A stretch of DNA of 64,000 nucleotides from Heyndrickxia sporothermodurans (GCA_018333075.1 BORH01000004.1:186001-250000); one strand, 5' to 3'. Counted from the stretch's first letter, positions 35,653 to 44,438 are shown. The notes: a model not told the origin generated them from the sequence alone. Numbers and translations: made by a program.

Positions 35653-36105
35653 ATGAACATTAGAAGATTGCACTCGAATGAAATACCACCGATGGAATTA
35701 CTATTATTAGCCGATCCATCAAAAGAAATTGTTGAAGAATATATACAAAGAGGACAATGCTTTGTTTTAGAGCATGAAGGGGACGTGATAGGCGTGTATG
35801 TCCTTTTGCCAACAAGACCTGGAACGATTGAGTTGGTGAATGTAGCAGTAGATGAGCGCGTTCAAGGGAAGGGATTTGGAAAGCAATTAGTGAAGCATGC
35901 GATTCAAAATGCAAAAGTACAAGGCTATCAGACGATTGAAATTGGTACGGGAAATTCTAGTGTTTCGCAGCTTGCACTCTATCAAAAATGTGGTTTTCGA
36001 ATGACTGGAATTGATAAGGATTTCTTTATTCGACATTATGAAGAGGAAATCTATGAAAATGGGATTCAAGTGGTAGATATGATTCGTTTATCCCAAGATT
36101 TATAG
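35653..36105 (+). CDS. GNAT acetyltransferase
   Basis: A 150-residue acetyltransferase with acetyl-CoA motif VAVDERVQGKGFGKQLVKHA and the C-terminal ALYQKCGFRMTGID pattern. It resembles the Bacillus YvbK-type group. AAAGGAG precedes the ATG. It forms a likely operon with the preceding GNAT gene and the following phosphatase gene. Confidence 0.87.
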   Translation: MNIRRLHSNEIPPMELLLLADPSKEIVEEYIQRGQCFVLEHEGDVIGVYVLLPTRPGTIELVNVAVDERVQGKGFGKQLVKHAIQNAKVQGYQTIEIGTGNSSVSQLALYQKCGFRMTGIDKDFFIRHYEEEIYENGIQVVDMIRLSQDL

Positions 36106-36184
36106 AAGAATAAGAAACACATGATAATTTAATGTATTTTAAAGAAATAATAGTATTCCATATATATAGGGAGTGGTTAAAACA

Positions 36185-36766
36185 ATGACTAGAATTGGTT
36201 TCATACGTCATGGAAGTACCGCCTGGAATAAGGAAAGAAGGGCACAAGGAAATACAGATATTCCTTTAGATGAAGAAGGATTATTGCAGGCTAGTATGCT
36301 AGCAGCTAGATTATCCAATGAAGAATGGGATGTCATTTATTCAAGTGATTTATTAAGAGCTAAACAAACAGCAGATATTATCGGTGAAAAACTCCAAAAC
36401 ATCCCTATTCATTATGAAATGAGGCTTCGGGAAGCAAGTGGAGGACAGATTGAAGGCACAACTGAAAAAGAAAGAATAGAGAAATGGGGTCCTAATTGGA
36501 GAGAGCTCGATTTAGGAATTGAAAAGGCTGATAATGTTGTAAAAAGAGGAATTCCAATTTTTGAAGAGATTAGCAAAAAGCATGATTCCAAAAATATATT
36601 AATTGTTAGCCACGGAGCATTTATTACTCACTTACTTAAAGAACTAGTTCCGCATCTTGCTCAAAAGGAATCCTTAAATAATACTTCTTTGACCAAACTA
36701 ATAAAAGAAAATCAAGGATGGGAATGCGAGCTTTTTAATTGTACAAGACATTTGGATAAGAGATAG
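36185..36766 (+). CDS. Histidine phosphatase family protein (phosphoglycerate mutase-like)
   Basis: A 193-residue enzyme with the RHG catalytic motif in IGFIRHGSTAWN, the second Arg/Glu motif in REASGGQIEG and the distal VSHGAFI. The family hydrolyses phosphate esters using a phosphohistidine; many Bacillus members act on sugar phosphates or nucleotides. ATG 36185 was chosen over GTG 36173 because the GGGAGTGG overlaps that GTG. Confidence 0.87.
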   Translation: MTRIGFIRHGSTAWNKERRAQGNTDIPLDEEGLLQASMLAARLSNEEWDVIYSSDLLRAKQTADIIGEKLQNIPIHYEMRLREASGGQIEGTTEKERIEKWGPNWRELDLGIEKADNVVKRGIPIFEEISKKHDSKNILIVSHGAFITHLLKELVPHLAQKESLNNTSLTKLIKENQGWECELFNCTRHLDKR

Positions 36767-36836
36767 AATTATTTATGAACTAATGAAGGATAAGGAGGCT
36801 GTCAAAAAGTACTTATCGATCAGCCTCTTTGTCAGA

Positions 36837-37340
36837 TTACATTTTCGGTGCTTCCATTCCTATTTTTGCCCAATCTTCTTTAGAAGGTCCATAAACCCCT
36901 GGAACGGTTAAACCAGCTTGTCTCATAAGAACCGTCATTTGACCACGATGATGGATTTGGTGATGAATTAAAAACATTAATAAAGCACCAATAGACATAT
37001 CTCTTCTAAATATATTATGAACCTCTTGAAGTTTACTATCATTCCATTGAGATTTCACAGCTTTCTGAAATGCTTCACTTGCTGCTTTATACTGTTCTGC
37101 AATATATTGAGCTGACTCTGGTACAGGAAAATCCTTATCAGGAGCTTCGAATGTCAGACCGGATTGTGAGCTAATAATTCTAATTGCCGTAACCGTATGC
37201 CAAGCAACACGACCCAATGTCCAATGCCCTGGAGCAATCTCCTGTTGAAGTGATTCGTCTGTTAAGTGATCTAATACTTTTTGAGTTTGGCTCACTTCAT
37301 AATTCCACATTTGTAAAAAAACATCTACTGTTTGGAACAT
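36837..37340 (-). CDS. DinB-family metal-binding protein
   Basis: A 167-residue four-helix bundle protein. The three His ligands of the DinB/YfiT superfamily are seen in RVAWHTV and in HHQIHHRGQMTVLMRQAG. Many members are thiol-dependent transferases (for example with bacillithiol); the specific reaction is unknown. An in-frame ATG 17 codons upstream is rejected because TGGAGGG stands 7 bases before ATG 37340. A weak 7-bp inverted repeat at 36795-36827 lies just past the stop. Confidence 0.85.
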   Translation of the reverse strand: MFQTVDVFLQMWNYEVSQTQKVLDHLTDESLQQEIAPGHWTLGRVAWHTVTAIRIISSQSGLTFEAPDKDFPVPESAQYIAEQYKAASEAFQKAVKSQWNDSKLQEVHNIFRRDMSIGALLMFLIHHQIHHRGQMTVLMRQAGLTVPGVYGPSKEDWAKIGMEAPKM

Positions 37341-37543
37341 ATAATCCCTCCATAAGTTTCTCCATTTTTTAGGAATGCTAGAAAAAAACATTTATTTATT
37401 ATTTCTTTATCATTCTCAGATTTCCTGCATGGTTTATTGTAAATATTTTATATTTGGAAAGTAAAAAATAAATCGTTCACAATTGATGTTTAATCGTATA
37501 AGCTGCATGAATGATTTACTAGTAGGCAGGCGTACTAGGGGCA

Positions 37544-38224
37544 TCATTTTTTATCAATATAAAGACTGCCGTCCGTTTGTAGTTCTGCGTAGAATATTTC
37601 CTTTAAATTTGGAAAACCTTTCATTTTTAATTCGTTTAATAGCCAATTTTCATTAATATTAAGCTCTGTTAAGTTTTTCTTAACAATTTTACCATCCACT
37701 ACGAGTTCAGCAGGTACGTATGGTCGCCGCTTTACTAGAATGTTTAGATCTTTTTTCGTAACAGATTCATACTCTTCATTTTTTAATACACTAAGCTTCC
37801 CATTTGGTTCAAGAATAGCATACTCTACTTCTTTTAAACTGAATACATTTTCTAATCTGAGTAGCATGTTTAAGTCATCCATATTTAACTTATTATCACT
37901 CATTGCCTTTTTGTTAATTTTTCCATGCTTAATAATAATGGATGCTTCTCCGTTTAAAATCGTTCGTGCTTTCGGAGATTTTATTGCAATAAATTCGATA
38001 GCAATCGTTAATATTGCCCACATTGTTAATCCAATCATTCCATCAATAATTTTAATATCTTTATGGACGACCATATCACCAGAAATATTGCCTAAAGCAA
38101 TACCTGTTATATAAGTAAAAAAGGACATTTGGCTTAATTGCTTTTTTCCAATAATTCGAGTTAAGATGAGCAGCAGGAAAAAGCCGATTAAAGTTCTTAT
38201 TAAAGTGTTAAACATGGCATCCAT
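37544..38224 (-). CDS. DUF421-family membrane protein (YetF type)
   Basis: A 226-residue protein with three N-terminal transmembrane helices (about 7-25, 30-50, 60-80) and a two-part cytoplasmic domain. The pattern RTLIGFFLLLILTRIIGKKQ plus QMSFFTYITGIALG is the DUF421 hallmark; the second part ends KEIFYAELQTDGSLYIDKK. Several relatives (YetF, YrbG, YdfR) exist in B. subtilis and are linked to spore and membrane functions without a defined activity. GGAGAAA precedes the ATG. Confidence 0.87.
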   Translation of the reverse strand: MDAMFNTLIRTLIGFFLLLILTRIIGKKQLSQMSFFTYITGIALGNISGDMVVHKDIKIIDGMIGLTMWAILTIAIEFIAIKSPKARTILNGEASIIIKHGKINKKAMSDNKLNMDDLNMLLRLENVFSLKEVEYAILEPNGKLSVLKNEEYESVTKKDLNILVKRRPYVPAELVVDGKIVKKNLTELNINENWLLNELKMKGFPNLKEIFYAELQTDGSLYIDKK

Positions 38225-38459
38225 GTAAATTTCTCCTTACTTCATAATAGTTTTTACTATTTTTACTTATAATTGATATACTTATTCGTCATTAAATGAC
38301 AGGGCTACTCATAATGACAAATAATGATATATTTGTTTGATAGAAATTTATAAAAGATTGCTAGTTGTGAAACACTATTTATAATGTTTTGAAAAAATAT
38401 TGCTATTTTACTTTTTTGATCATACAATTTAACTACTTTATTTGAAAGGGGATATGAAT

Positions 38460-38501
38460 ATGAAAGAGGTCATTTTTTTTGAGGTGTATTCAACAAACTA
38501 A
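38460..38501 (+). CDS. Possible 13-residue leader peptide
   Basis: AAAGGGG stands 8 bases before ATG 38460; the frame encodes MKEVIFFEVYSTN and stops 22 bases before the next gene. No terminator structure is evident, so a regulatory role is only a possibility. The rest of 38225-38523 shows no gene. Confidence 0.25.
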   Translation: MKEVIFFEVYSTN

Positions 38502-38523
38502 TACAAAATAGAGGGAGATCACG

Positions 38524-39072
38524 ATGAGTAATTTTAATCATTTATTTCATGGAGAACTTGTGAAATTAACAGGGGTAAGGGATGAGGATTTTGCTTTAAT
38601 GATGAAGTGGGGAGAAGATGCAGAATATCTTCGGAATGTTGACACAGATATAGCTATTCCAAAAACGAAACAACAATTTGAGGCGGAATCAACTTCAAGC
38701 TCTAACTCTTTTTATTTTCAAGTAAGAACAATTCAAGAAGATCAATTAATTGGCTTTGTCGTTATTCATAGCATTGAATGGAATAATCGTGCTGGAATGC
38801 TAGCTATTGGGATTGGAGAGGCGAAGAATCGCAATAAAGGGTACGGAACGGGAGCGTTGAGATTAATTCTTCGCTATGCATTTCATGAATTAAATTTAAC
38901 GCGTGTAGGTCTTGATGTCATTGATTATAACAAACGTGCTATACGTGCCTATGAAAAAGTGGGATTTCAGCAGGAAGGTAGACTGAGATCTGCTGTATTT
39001 CGTGATGGAGAAAGCTACGATCGAGTGTTGATGGGAATTTTATATTCAGAATGGTTGGACATGTATAAATAA
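38524..39072 (+). CDS. GNAT acetyltransferase, RimJ/RimL-like
   Basis: A 182-residue acetyltransferase with the acetyl-CoA site IGIGEAKNRNKGYGTGALRL and C-terminal AIRAYEKVGFQQEGRLRSAVF, typical of SpeG/RimL-like enzymes. A GAGGGAG precedes the ATG. A terminator follows. Confidence 0.87.
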   Translation: MSNFNHLFHGELVKLTGVRDEDFALMMKWGEDAEYLRNVDTDIAIPKTKQQFEAESTSSSNSFYFQVRTIQEDQLIGFVVIHSIEWNNRAGMLAIGIGEAKNRNKGYGTGALRLILRYAFHELNLTRVGLDVIDYNKRAIRAYEKVGFQQEGRLRSAVFRDGESYDRVLMGILYSEWLDMYK

Positions 39073-39082
39073 GATTAGTATG

Positions 39083-39121
39083 AAAAAGGGTGGTCCTTAA
39101 TATTAAAGTGCCACCTTTTTT
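39083..39121 (+). terminator. Terminator of the GNAT gene
   Basis: AAAGGGTGG pairs imperfectly with CCACCTTTTT across a 17-base loop, followed by a T run. Confidence 0.65.
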
Positions 39122-39337
39122 TAATTTCTAGATTTGTGGATAACTGTTTGTACAAATATTGAAAGATCATTTCGTCCTTTCCTGTATTAAATTGTGAAAA
39201 AAAGCTTGTTAGTACTATCTATAATACTTTTGAGAAAGCTTTAAAGTTCAAAACTCATATTCACCTTTTTGCTATTGCACTTTGCTCAGATTTTTCACAT
39301 TGAAAGAAAACGAATATTTCTGCGATATATTCTCTTT

Positions 39338-39660
39338 ATCTGTTATAAAATAGTTATTTCATCCACTTTTCATTAAATATCTCCGAAAATCTGAATGTTA
39401 TCTACAACATTATTAAACTTATCGCCACAGTTGAAGAAAATATCTACAATAAAGAAGTAATAACTTCTCTAAAAAAATAATTCACCGATAAAAATATGTT
39501 ATCACCAATAAAAAAAGTATTTCCTCTATAAAAGTAAACTATCAACTGTAAAGGAGAAATATATTCCATTGGCTTATGATATCAGCCTTCAAAGTAAGAA
39601 TACTGCTATAAAAACAGGATTTCTCTTCTAATAAGAACAATTCACCTCCCACTAAAGGTG
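39338..39660. repeat. Array of about 16 degenerate 20-21 bp units
   Basis: From 39338 to 39480 units recur every 21 bases (39338, 39358, 39379, 39400, 39421, 39442). From 39481 to about 39660 they recur every 20 bases without exception (39481, 39501, 39521, 39541, 39561, 39581, 39601, 39621, 39641). A loose consensus is (A/T)TCNCCNATAAAAA followed by 6-7 less fixed bases. No gene or start signal is convincing in 39122-39740. The unit TTCACCGATAAAAA shares CCGATAAAA with the 24380-24484 array. Confidence 0.8.
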
Positions 39661-39751
39661 AAAAACGAAATTCCGTTTTTTTCTTCAAGGATAGATATCG
39701 ACGTTTCCCGGGTGAGGTATCGAATATCGTGAACAAGCTCTTTTTAGCGAA

Positions 39752-40075
39752 TCAAATATTTAGTAAGCATACGATGAGTAAAGAGATAATGAATCTAATA
39801 AAATGATGAAAAACATGTATCTTTTTATACATATGCAATCCATTAAAAATAGCTAAAATATGCATGAGCAATAATGTTACTATTACTCCAAAGAGTAAAA
39901 ACGGATAGCTAAAAAAGAAACAAGTGAATATAATCATTAGGGCACTTATTAAGCAAAAGCTAATGGAAGACCAATAAGGAATTACTTTACTCTTCAACTG
40001 GAGTAAGCTTCCAATTAATGAGGATCCACCATAAAGAAAGACAAGGACCAATCCAAAGACATTAAATACTGACAT
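39752..40075 (-). CDS. Small four-helix membrane protein, likely MerR target
   Basis: A 107-residue protein with four hydrophobic segments; family not recognised. ATG 40075 has AAGGAG 10 bases upstream. It is divergent from a MerR-family gene. A MerR-type promoter with a 19-bp spacer (40166-40196) points at it, so activation by that regulator is likely. Confidence 0.65.
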   Translation of the reverse strand: MSVFNVFGLVLVFLYGGSSLIGSLLQLKSKVIPYWSSISFCLISALMIIFTCFFFSYPFLLFGVIVTLLLMHILAIFNGLHMYKKIHVFHHFIRFIISLLIVCLLNI

Positions 40076-40098
40076 AGATACCACACTCCTTAATATTC

Positions 40099-40158
40099 AT
40101 TAAGGCTCATATAGATGGTTTACTTAAGATTTTCAAATCTTAAGAACAAAGCCTTAAT
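40099..40158. repeat. Nested inverted repeats in the leader of the membrane gene
   Basis: An inner 10-bp perfect repeat (CTTAAGATTT 40123-40132, AAATCTTAAG 40135-40144) lies inside an outer 9-bp repeat (ATTAAGGCT 40099-40107, AGCCTTAAT 40150-40158). In the minus-strand transcript this could fold into one long interrupted hairpin just before the start codon. Confidence 0.7.
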
Positions 40159-40165
40159 TAATAAT

Positions 40166-40196
40166 ATTTAACTTTATGGGGTCAACCCCATGTCAA
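40166..40196 (-). promoter_or_regulatory. MerR-type promoter/operator
   Basis: On the minus strand TTGACA (40196-40191), a 19-bp spacer holding the perfect repeat TGGGG-TTGA-CCCCA (40190-40177), then TTAAAT (40171-40166). Over-long spacing and a spacer palindrome are the signs of a MerR-activated promoter. Confidence 0.8.
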
Positions 40197-40290
40197 TAGA
40201 GTATTTGATACAAAAATATAGATTTATTAAAAAGGTAGAATCAAGTGAAACAAAAGAGTTATACGCTATAAAAAAATGAAAGGTGATCAT

Positions 40291-40656
40291 ATGCGTATTG
40301 GAGAATTCTTAAAAATTGTAAATGCTACAAAGGATACTGTTCGTCATTACGAAGACTTAGGATTACTGGAACCTAAATGGGAGAAAACACGAAAGAATTA
40401 CGAAGAAAAAGAGGTCAAAGATTATCAAACGATCATCGAGTTAAAGAAAATGGGATTTAGCCTTAAAGATATCCAACTCATTTTTCAATTAAAGAAGACG
40501 CTAGGGTGTGGAAATAAAGATTTAGTCTATAATGTTTATACGCAATTAAACGAACATTTGAGCACTTTAAAAAAGGAAGAATGGGCTTTACAAAATCGAA
40601 GGAAGATGTTGGAACATGAAATCGAACAATTAAAACAGCATTTAGATTGTGATTGA
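40291..40656 (+). CDS. MerR-family transcriptional regulator
   Basis: A 121-residue regulator with the winged helix-turn-helix MRIGEFLKIVNATKDTVRHY, GLLEPKW and a long C-terminal coiled coil (about 70-118). It has no large effector domain. The C-terminal half has a single Cys near GCGNKD and ends CD. It probably controls the divergent membrane gene through the operator at 40166-40196. ATG 40291 follows AAAGGTGATC; an in-frame ATG five codons earlier is less likely. Confidence 0.87.
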   Translation: MRIGEFLKIVNATKDTVRHYEDLGLLEPKWEKTRKNYEEKEVKDYQTIIELKKMGFSLKDIQLIFQLKKTLGCGNKDLVYNVYTQLNEHLSTLKKEEWALQNRRKMLEHEIEQLKQHLDCD

Positions 40657-40792
40657 TATTTCATCTGCATCGAAAGTGTTTGTTGACTTAGATGAAAATA
40701 AAGTGTATATTAAAGTTGAGTTAATTTTTAGAAAAAAAAGTTTTTATGATTTTTTAAAGTAATATTTATGTATTAAGGAGGGAGTTTTTTAA

Positions 40793-41818
40793 ATGAGAAT
40801 TGGGGAAAATATCCAAATTGTTAGTTCACCTGTATTCGAACAATTATCCTCCATGTTTGTTTTTCAATGCCATATGAACAATTCGAATCAATTGTCGATA
40901 GAGCAACAAAAGTGGGTGGAAGAGAAAAGTCGGGTTATTCCTCAAACGATTAAGGATGAGCTAGAAATATTTTTTAGTAAAGAATCCTTTATAGGTTTAA
41001 GCATGATTCGATATGCGTATGAAAATAATTGTTTTGAATCAATATCAGAGTTTATTGCTCGGCTTGAATTGGAACCAGCTCATACTATTTTTCATCATTT
41101 TTTACAAACAGGCTTTACTCCTGATGAAGTAGAAGATATTAATAATTTAGAGGAAGTAAGCTTCTTTATTAAACAAACAAGTTTGCCAGAGAGTGAAAAG
41201 TGGAAGCTTACTTTTTTATATGTGGATATTGAAAATACGAAGCAGCGATTCCTTTCACTACTTAAGCAATACTTTGAATTTTATTTCAAAGATGATCTCA
41301 CATTTTTTATGGAAAAGCAGCGGGAGCACCTCAAACTTTTAGATGAAAAATCGATTTTTTTATCTAGAGAGAGAATTGGAGAAGCTTTTCCAAACATCCC
41401 TTCATATATTATTGAAAATAAGGAAATCAAGCTAATATTATCTCCATCCTTTTTCTATGACATTTCATCCCTTTGTTCTGAAAATGATCAATCCTATATA
41501 TATCATTTTGGAATAAACGAATATGATTCAATGACAAAGAAAAAAATGACACAGGATGATGTATTAGATGCGATAAAAATTGTTGCAGATGAAAAGAGGA
41601 TTAAGATTATAAAGCTCTTAAATAAAGCACCAAGATATGGCTATGAGCTTGCGAATACACTTGGTCTGTCTAATTCAACCATCTCCCATCATTTATCAAC
41701 TCTCAGCTCAATTGGAATTGTTTTTTCGATAAGAATAGAAAATAAAGTTTATTATCAGCTTGATAAAGAAAAGCTTCAAGCGATAATGGAGGCACTGACA
41801 AATTCATTACTAGAATAA
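40793..41818 (+). CDS. ArsR-family regulator with long N-terminal domain
   Basis: A 341-residue protein. The C-terminal 90 residues are an ArsR-type winged helix: AIKIVADEKRIKIIKLLNKA, YGYELANTLGLSNSTISHHL, IVFSIRIENKVYYQL. The N-terminal 250 residues form a helical domain of unknown ligand, common in Bacillus regulators found next to MFS transporters, as here. GGAGGG precedes the ATG. It probably regulates the following transporter gene. Confidence 0.83.
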   Translation: MRIGENIQIVSSPVFEQLSSMFVFQCHMNNSNQLSIEQQKWVEEKSRVIPQTIKDELEIFFSKESFIGLSMIRYAYENNCFESISEFIARLELEPAHTIFHHFLQTGFTPDEVEDINNLEEVSFFIKQTSLPESEKWKLTFLYVDIENTKQRFLSLLKQYFEFYFKDDLTFFMEKQREHLKLLDEKSIFLSRERIGEAFPNIPSYIIENKEIKLILSPSFFYDISSLCSENDQSYIYHFGINEYDSMTKKKMTQDDVLDAIKIVADEKRIKIIKLLNKAPRYGYELANTLGLSNSTISHHLSTLSSIGIVFSIRIENKVYYQLDKEKLQAIMEALTNSLLE

Positions 41819-41966
41819 ATAAAGGAATCTGTTGAAAGATTCCTTTAAATAAAATCAAACATTAGATATAAATCGAATATTGTTTTCTATATGAAACGAA
41901 TGTGATTTGATGTTCTATGACCATAAAAAAATTATTTCAATATTAGTCGAATAAGGAGTGGAAAAT

Positions 41967-43196
41967 ATGCAACTATTAGCAAATAAAAATTTTCTATTAT
42001 TATGGATGGGAAATGCTGTTTCTATATTAGGCAATCGATTTTATAATATTGCCATTATGTGGTATATCATTGAGAAAACAGGATCCTCATTAGCATTAGG
42101 TCTGAGTGTCTTATGTTTTACGATTCCTTCGGTATTAATTATGCCTTTCGTTGGAGTTTTGGCTGATCGAAATATGAAAAAGCAGCTACTAGTTATATCG
42201 GATTTAATAAATGGCTGTATTATGGTATCTATCGCAGCCTTGATGTATTTTGATGATTTTTCAATTTATTTACTTTATTTCTTAATGGTCTTGTCTTCTA
42301 TTGTTTCTGCGTTTTTTAGTCCTACTATTGGGGCAACGATTCCGCTAATTGTAGGAAAAGATAACCTTACAAAAGCAAATTCCTTCATGCAAATAACCAA
42401 TCAGCTATCAAATATTATTGGGCCAGCTTTTGCAGGAATGCTAATTGCTATTGCAAGTATGTGGATATTGTTTTTTATCAATGGAATTACTTTTATTATC
42501 TCTGCTATTAGTGAACTATTTCTAAAAATTCCTAAGGTGAGTATGGAGCATACTAGGAAACATTTTTTAAGCCAATTTAAAGAAGGCATGGTTTATGTCC
42601 TTCAATATCGGAGCTTATTGCATTTAATTATTGTCGGGGGAATTGTTATTAATTTTTTTCTGGCACCATTAAATGTATTTATTACCGTGCTTTGTAATCA
42701 AGTTCTAAAGGTTGGAGCAAGTGGGATGGGAATAGTAGATGCAGCTATTTCAGCTGGGGCACTATTAGGAAGCTTATTTATCTTGTTAAATATGATAAAA
42801 AATAAAGTGAAAATGGTCATATTTGGTTTATTTATCGAGGGAATCTCTCTTCTCATTGCTGGAATATTTAATGAAAGTTACTTTGCGTTAATTCTCTTTG
42901 CTTCTGTCTTGGGCTTGGGAGTAAGCTTGGCAAGCGTAGGAATCGGAACATTATATCAAACAATGGTTCCAGAAAACAAAATAGGACGAGTGGGTAGTTT
43001 ACTTTCAACTTTATCAACATTTATTGTTCCGATTGGAACAATGTTTGGTGCCTATATTATTAATCATGTTCCTATTTCTACTGTGTTAAATCTATCGGGA
43101 ATACTTGTTAGCTTATCAGGAGTATCATTAATTATTACATTACAAAATGAAAAAGGTAATGTAGTCCCATTTAAGAAAGGAAAAATAAATATATGA
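41967..43196 (+). CDS. MFS efflux transporter
   Basis: A 409-residue transporter with 12 transmembrane segments. The loop 2-3 motif appears as FVGVLADRNMKKQLLV. The N terminus LLANKNFLLLWMGNAVSILG places it with the macrolide/drug efflux-like MFS_3 group. The ArsR-type regulator lies 148 bases upstream, suggesting induced export; the substrate is unknown. ATG 41967 was chosen after AAGGAG; the GTG three codons earlier overlaps it. Confidence 0.86.
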   Translation: MQLLANKNFLLLWMGNAVSILGNRFYNIAIMWYIIEKTGSSLALGLSVLCFTIPSVLIMPFVGVLADRNMKKQLLVISDLINGCIMVSIAALMYFDDFSIYLLYFLMVLSSIVSAFFSPTIGATIPLIVGKDNLTKANSFMQITNQLSNIIGPAFAGMLIAIASMWILFFINGITFIISAISELFLKIPKVSMEHTRKHFLSQFKEGMVYVLQYRSLLHLIIVGGIVINFFLAPLNVFITVLCNQVLKVGASGMGIVDAAISAGALLGSLFILLNMIKNKVKMVIFGLFIEGISLLIAGIFNESYFALILFASVLGLGVSLASVGIGTLYQTMVPENKIGRVGSLLSTLSTFIVPIGTMFGAYIINHVPISTVLNLSGILVSLSGVSLIITLQNEKGNVVPFKKGKINI

Positions 43197-43234
43197 AGGG
43201 AATATATAATTGAACAAATTTTTAGGGAGAGTGG

Positions 43235-43750
43235 GTGGACAATTTGGAAAATTCATTAAAGCTATACCAATATCATATTTGGGCCAATAAAGAAATATTT
43301 AACCATTTAAAAGATATTCCTGGAGCTTATACACAGGAAGTACAAAGTGTTTTTTCTTCAATTTCTGACGTTATTTATCACATGTATCAGGTTGATTATA
43401 TTTGGTTAAGAGTCATGAAAAAAGATTCCTTTGAAAATATTATGGCATCCCTTAGTCAGTTAAAAGAGGGTTTCTTAGGAAAAGGTTTAAATGAAATGGG
43501 AGAGCTTTATCAAAACTTGTCGGAAGAGTACAAAATATTTATTGGCAACCAGGAAAATATAAATATGAATATTTCTGTTTATCATCCACGTTATGGAACA
43601 CTGCATACGACATATGCTGAACTTATCCAGCATGTCGTTAATCATGGAACTTATCACAGGGGGAATATTACTGCGATTCTTAGACAGCTTGGATATACTG
43701 GGAAGCCTACAGACTATGTATTTTATTTATTCCAGCAAAACAAAGCTTAA
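43235..43750 (+). CDS. DinB-family protein
   Basis: A 171-residue member of the DinB/damage-inducible superfamily with metal-ligand His in DVIYHMYQVDYIWLR and in ELIQHVVNHGTYHRGNITAIL. It follows the MFS gene by 38 bases and may be cotranscribed. GTG start behind AGGGAGAGTG. Function beyond the fold is unknown. It is only distantly similar to the DinB protein at 36837. Confidence 0.83.
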   Translation: MDNLENSLKLYQYHIWANKEIFNHLKDIPGAYTQEVQSVFSSISDVIYHMYQVDYIWLRVMKKDSFENIMASLSQLKEGFLGKGLNEMGELYQNLSEEYKIFIGNQENINMNISVYHPRYGTLHTTYAELIQHVVNHGTYHRGNITAILRQLGYTGKPTDYVFYLFQQNKA

Positions 43751-43760
43751 CCTCTTATAA

Positions 43761-43801
43761 GGTGCAGTCCGATAAGTGTTTGTTGTTTATCGGACTGCAC
43801 C
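43761..43801. terminator. Long hairpin between convergent genes
   Basis: A perfect 15-bp stem GGTGCAGTCCGATAA/TTATCGGACTGCACC with an 11-base loop. T runs are weak on both sides, but the position between convergent genes fits a terminator. Confidence 0.7.
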
Positions 43802-43812
43802 CTTATTATATA

Positions 43813-44316
43813 TTAATGGCTTGGGGCATGATGTTGCCGATTTAGTTTTCTATTATTAAACCATTTTTTCATGTAAGGAATAGTTAAACGATCTAATCCA
43901 TAATAGTAAGCTGCTCCGCCAGTAAATAATAGGATCATAGCTACTGTATAAAGAACCGGATTTGTGCTTGTTGTACCAGCTAACATAAAGTTAAGATTCA
44001 TAAATGCTCCAGCTAAGAGAGCAGGGATCGTAGCAAATCCAACGATTAGTCCAATGCCGACTAATAATTCACCGTATGGAATGAGGTGGTTAAACCATTC
44101 AACATTTGGAACAGCAAAGTGTTGAAGGAAGTTTGCATACCATCCCTGAACGGCAGGATGATCTCCGCTTGCATTCGCTATTGCACCCTGTAAAAATCCA
44201 TATGCATCAAAATCATTAGCAATTTTACCAATTCCAGCTTCTAACCATTGGATGCCTAACCAAATACGTAGTATTGTCCATATAATTGCTATTTTTGGCC
44301 CTTTTAACAAGTTCAT
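43813..44316 (-). CDS. DoxX-family membrane protein
   Basis: A 167-residue protein with four transmembrane helices; typical DoxX text includes RIWLGIQWLEAGIGKI, PYGELLVGIGLIVGFAT and AGAFMNLNFMLAGTTSTNP. Relatives take part in quinone or thiosulfate redox chemistry at the membrane. ATG 44316 follows AAAGGAGATG; an upstream in-frame ATG at 44355 overlaps a Rex operator. Two Rex boxes upstream imply control by the NADH/NAD+ ratio. Confidence 0.85.
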   Translation of the reverse strand: MNLLKGPKIAIIWTILRIWLGIQWLEAGIGKIANDFDAYGFLQGAIANASGDHPAVQGWYANFLQHFAVPNVEWFNHLIPYGELLVGIGLIVGFATIPALLAGAFMNLNFMLAGTTSTNPVLYTVAMILLFTGGAAYYYGLDRLTIPYMKKWFNNRKLNRQHHAPSH

Positions 44317-44333
44317 AATAACATCTCCTTTTA

Positions 44334-44351
44334 TTGTGAAGTATTTCACAA
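44334..44351. promoter_or_regulatory. Rex operator 1
   Basis: TTGTGAAGTATTTCACAA matches the Rex consensus TTGTGAA-N4-TTCACAA at every fixed position. It lies 18 bases before the doxX start. Confidence 0.85.
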
Positions 44352-44420
44352 ACAAATATAAAAAAATTTTGTTTATACAAAGATGCTCAATAATTTTTTG
44401 CAGCTAGCTGTCAAGAAAGT

Positions 44421-44438
44421 TTGTGAATTATTTCACTA
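44421..44438. promoter_or_regulatory. Rex operator 2 (imperfect)
   Basis: TTGTGAATTATTTCACTA differs from the Rex consensus at one arm position. It is 87 bp, about eight helical turns, from operator 1, and a TTGACA (minus strand, 44414-44409) lies between them. Confidence 0.65.

Noticed and set aside
36795-36827. GAGGCTG/CAGCCTC inverted repeat as a transposon end
   Set aside because: Only 7-bp arms with a 19-base loop and no second copy in the window; a weak terminator is more likely.
39135-39143. TGTGGATAA, a perfect DnaA box
   Set aside because: It is a single perfect box with no dnaA, dnaN or other origin genes nearby. The TTATC-like words downstream belong to the 20-21 bp array.
39542-39736. 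64-codon minus-strand open frame
   Set aside because: It is largely the translated 20-bp repeat array, has no good ribosome binding site, and its reading is low-complexity.
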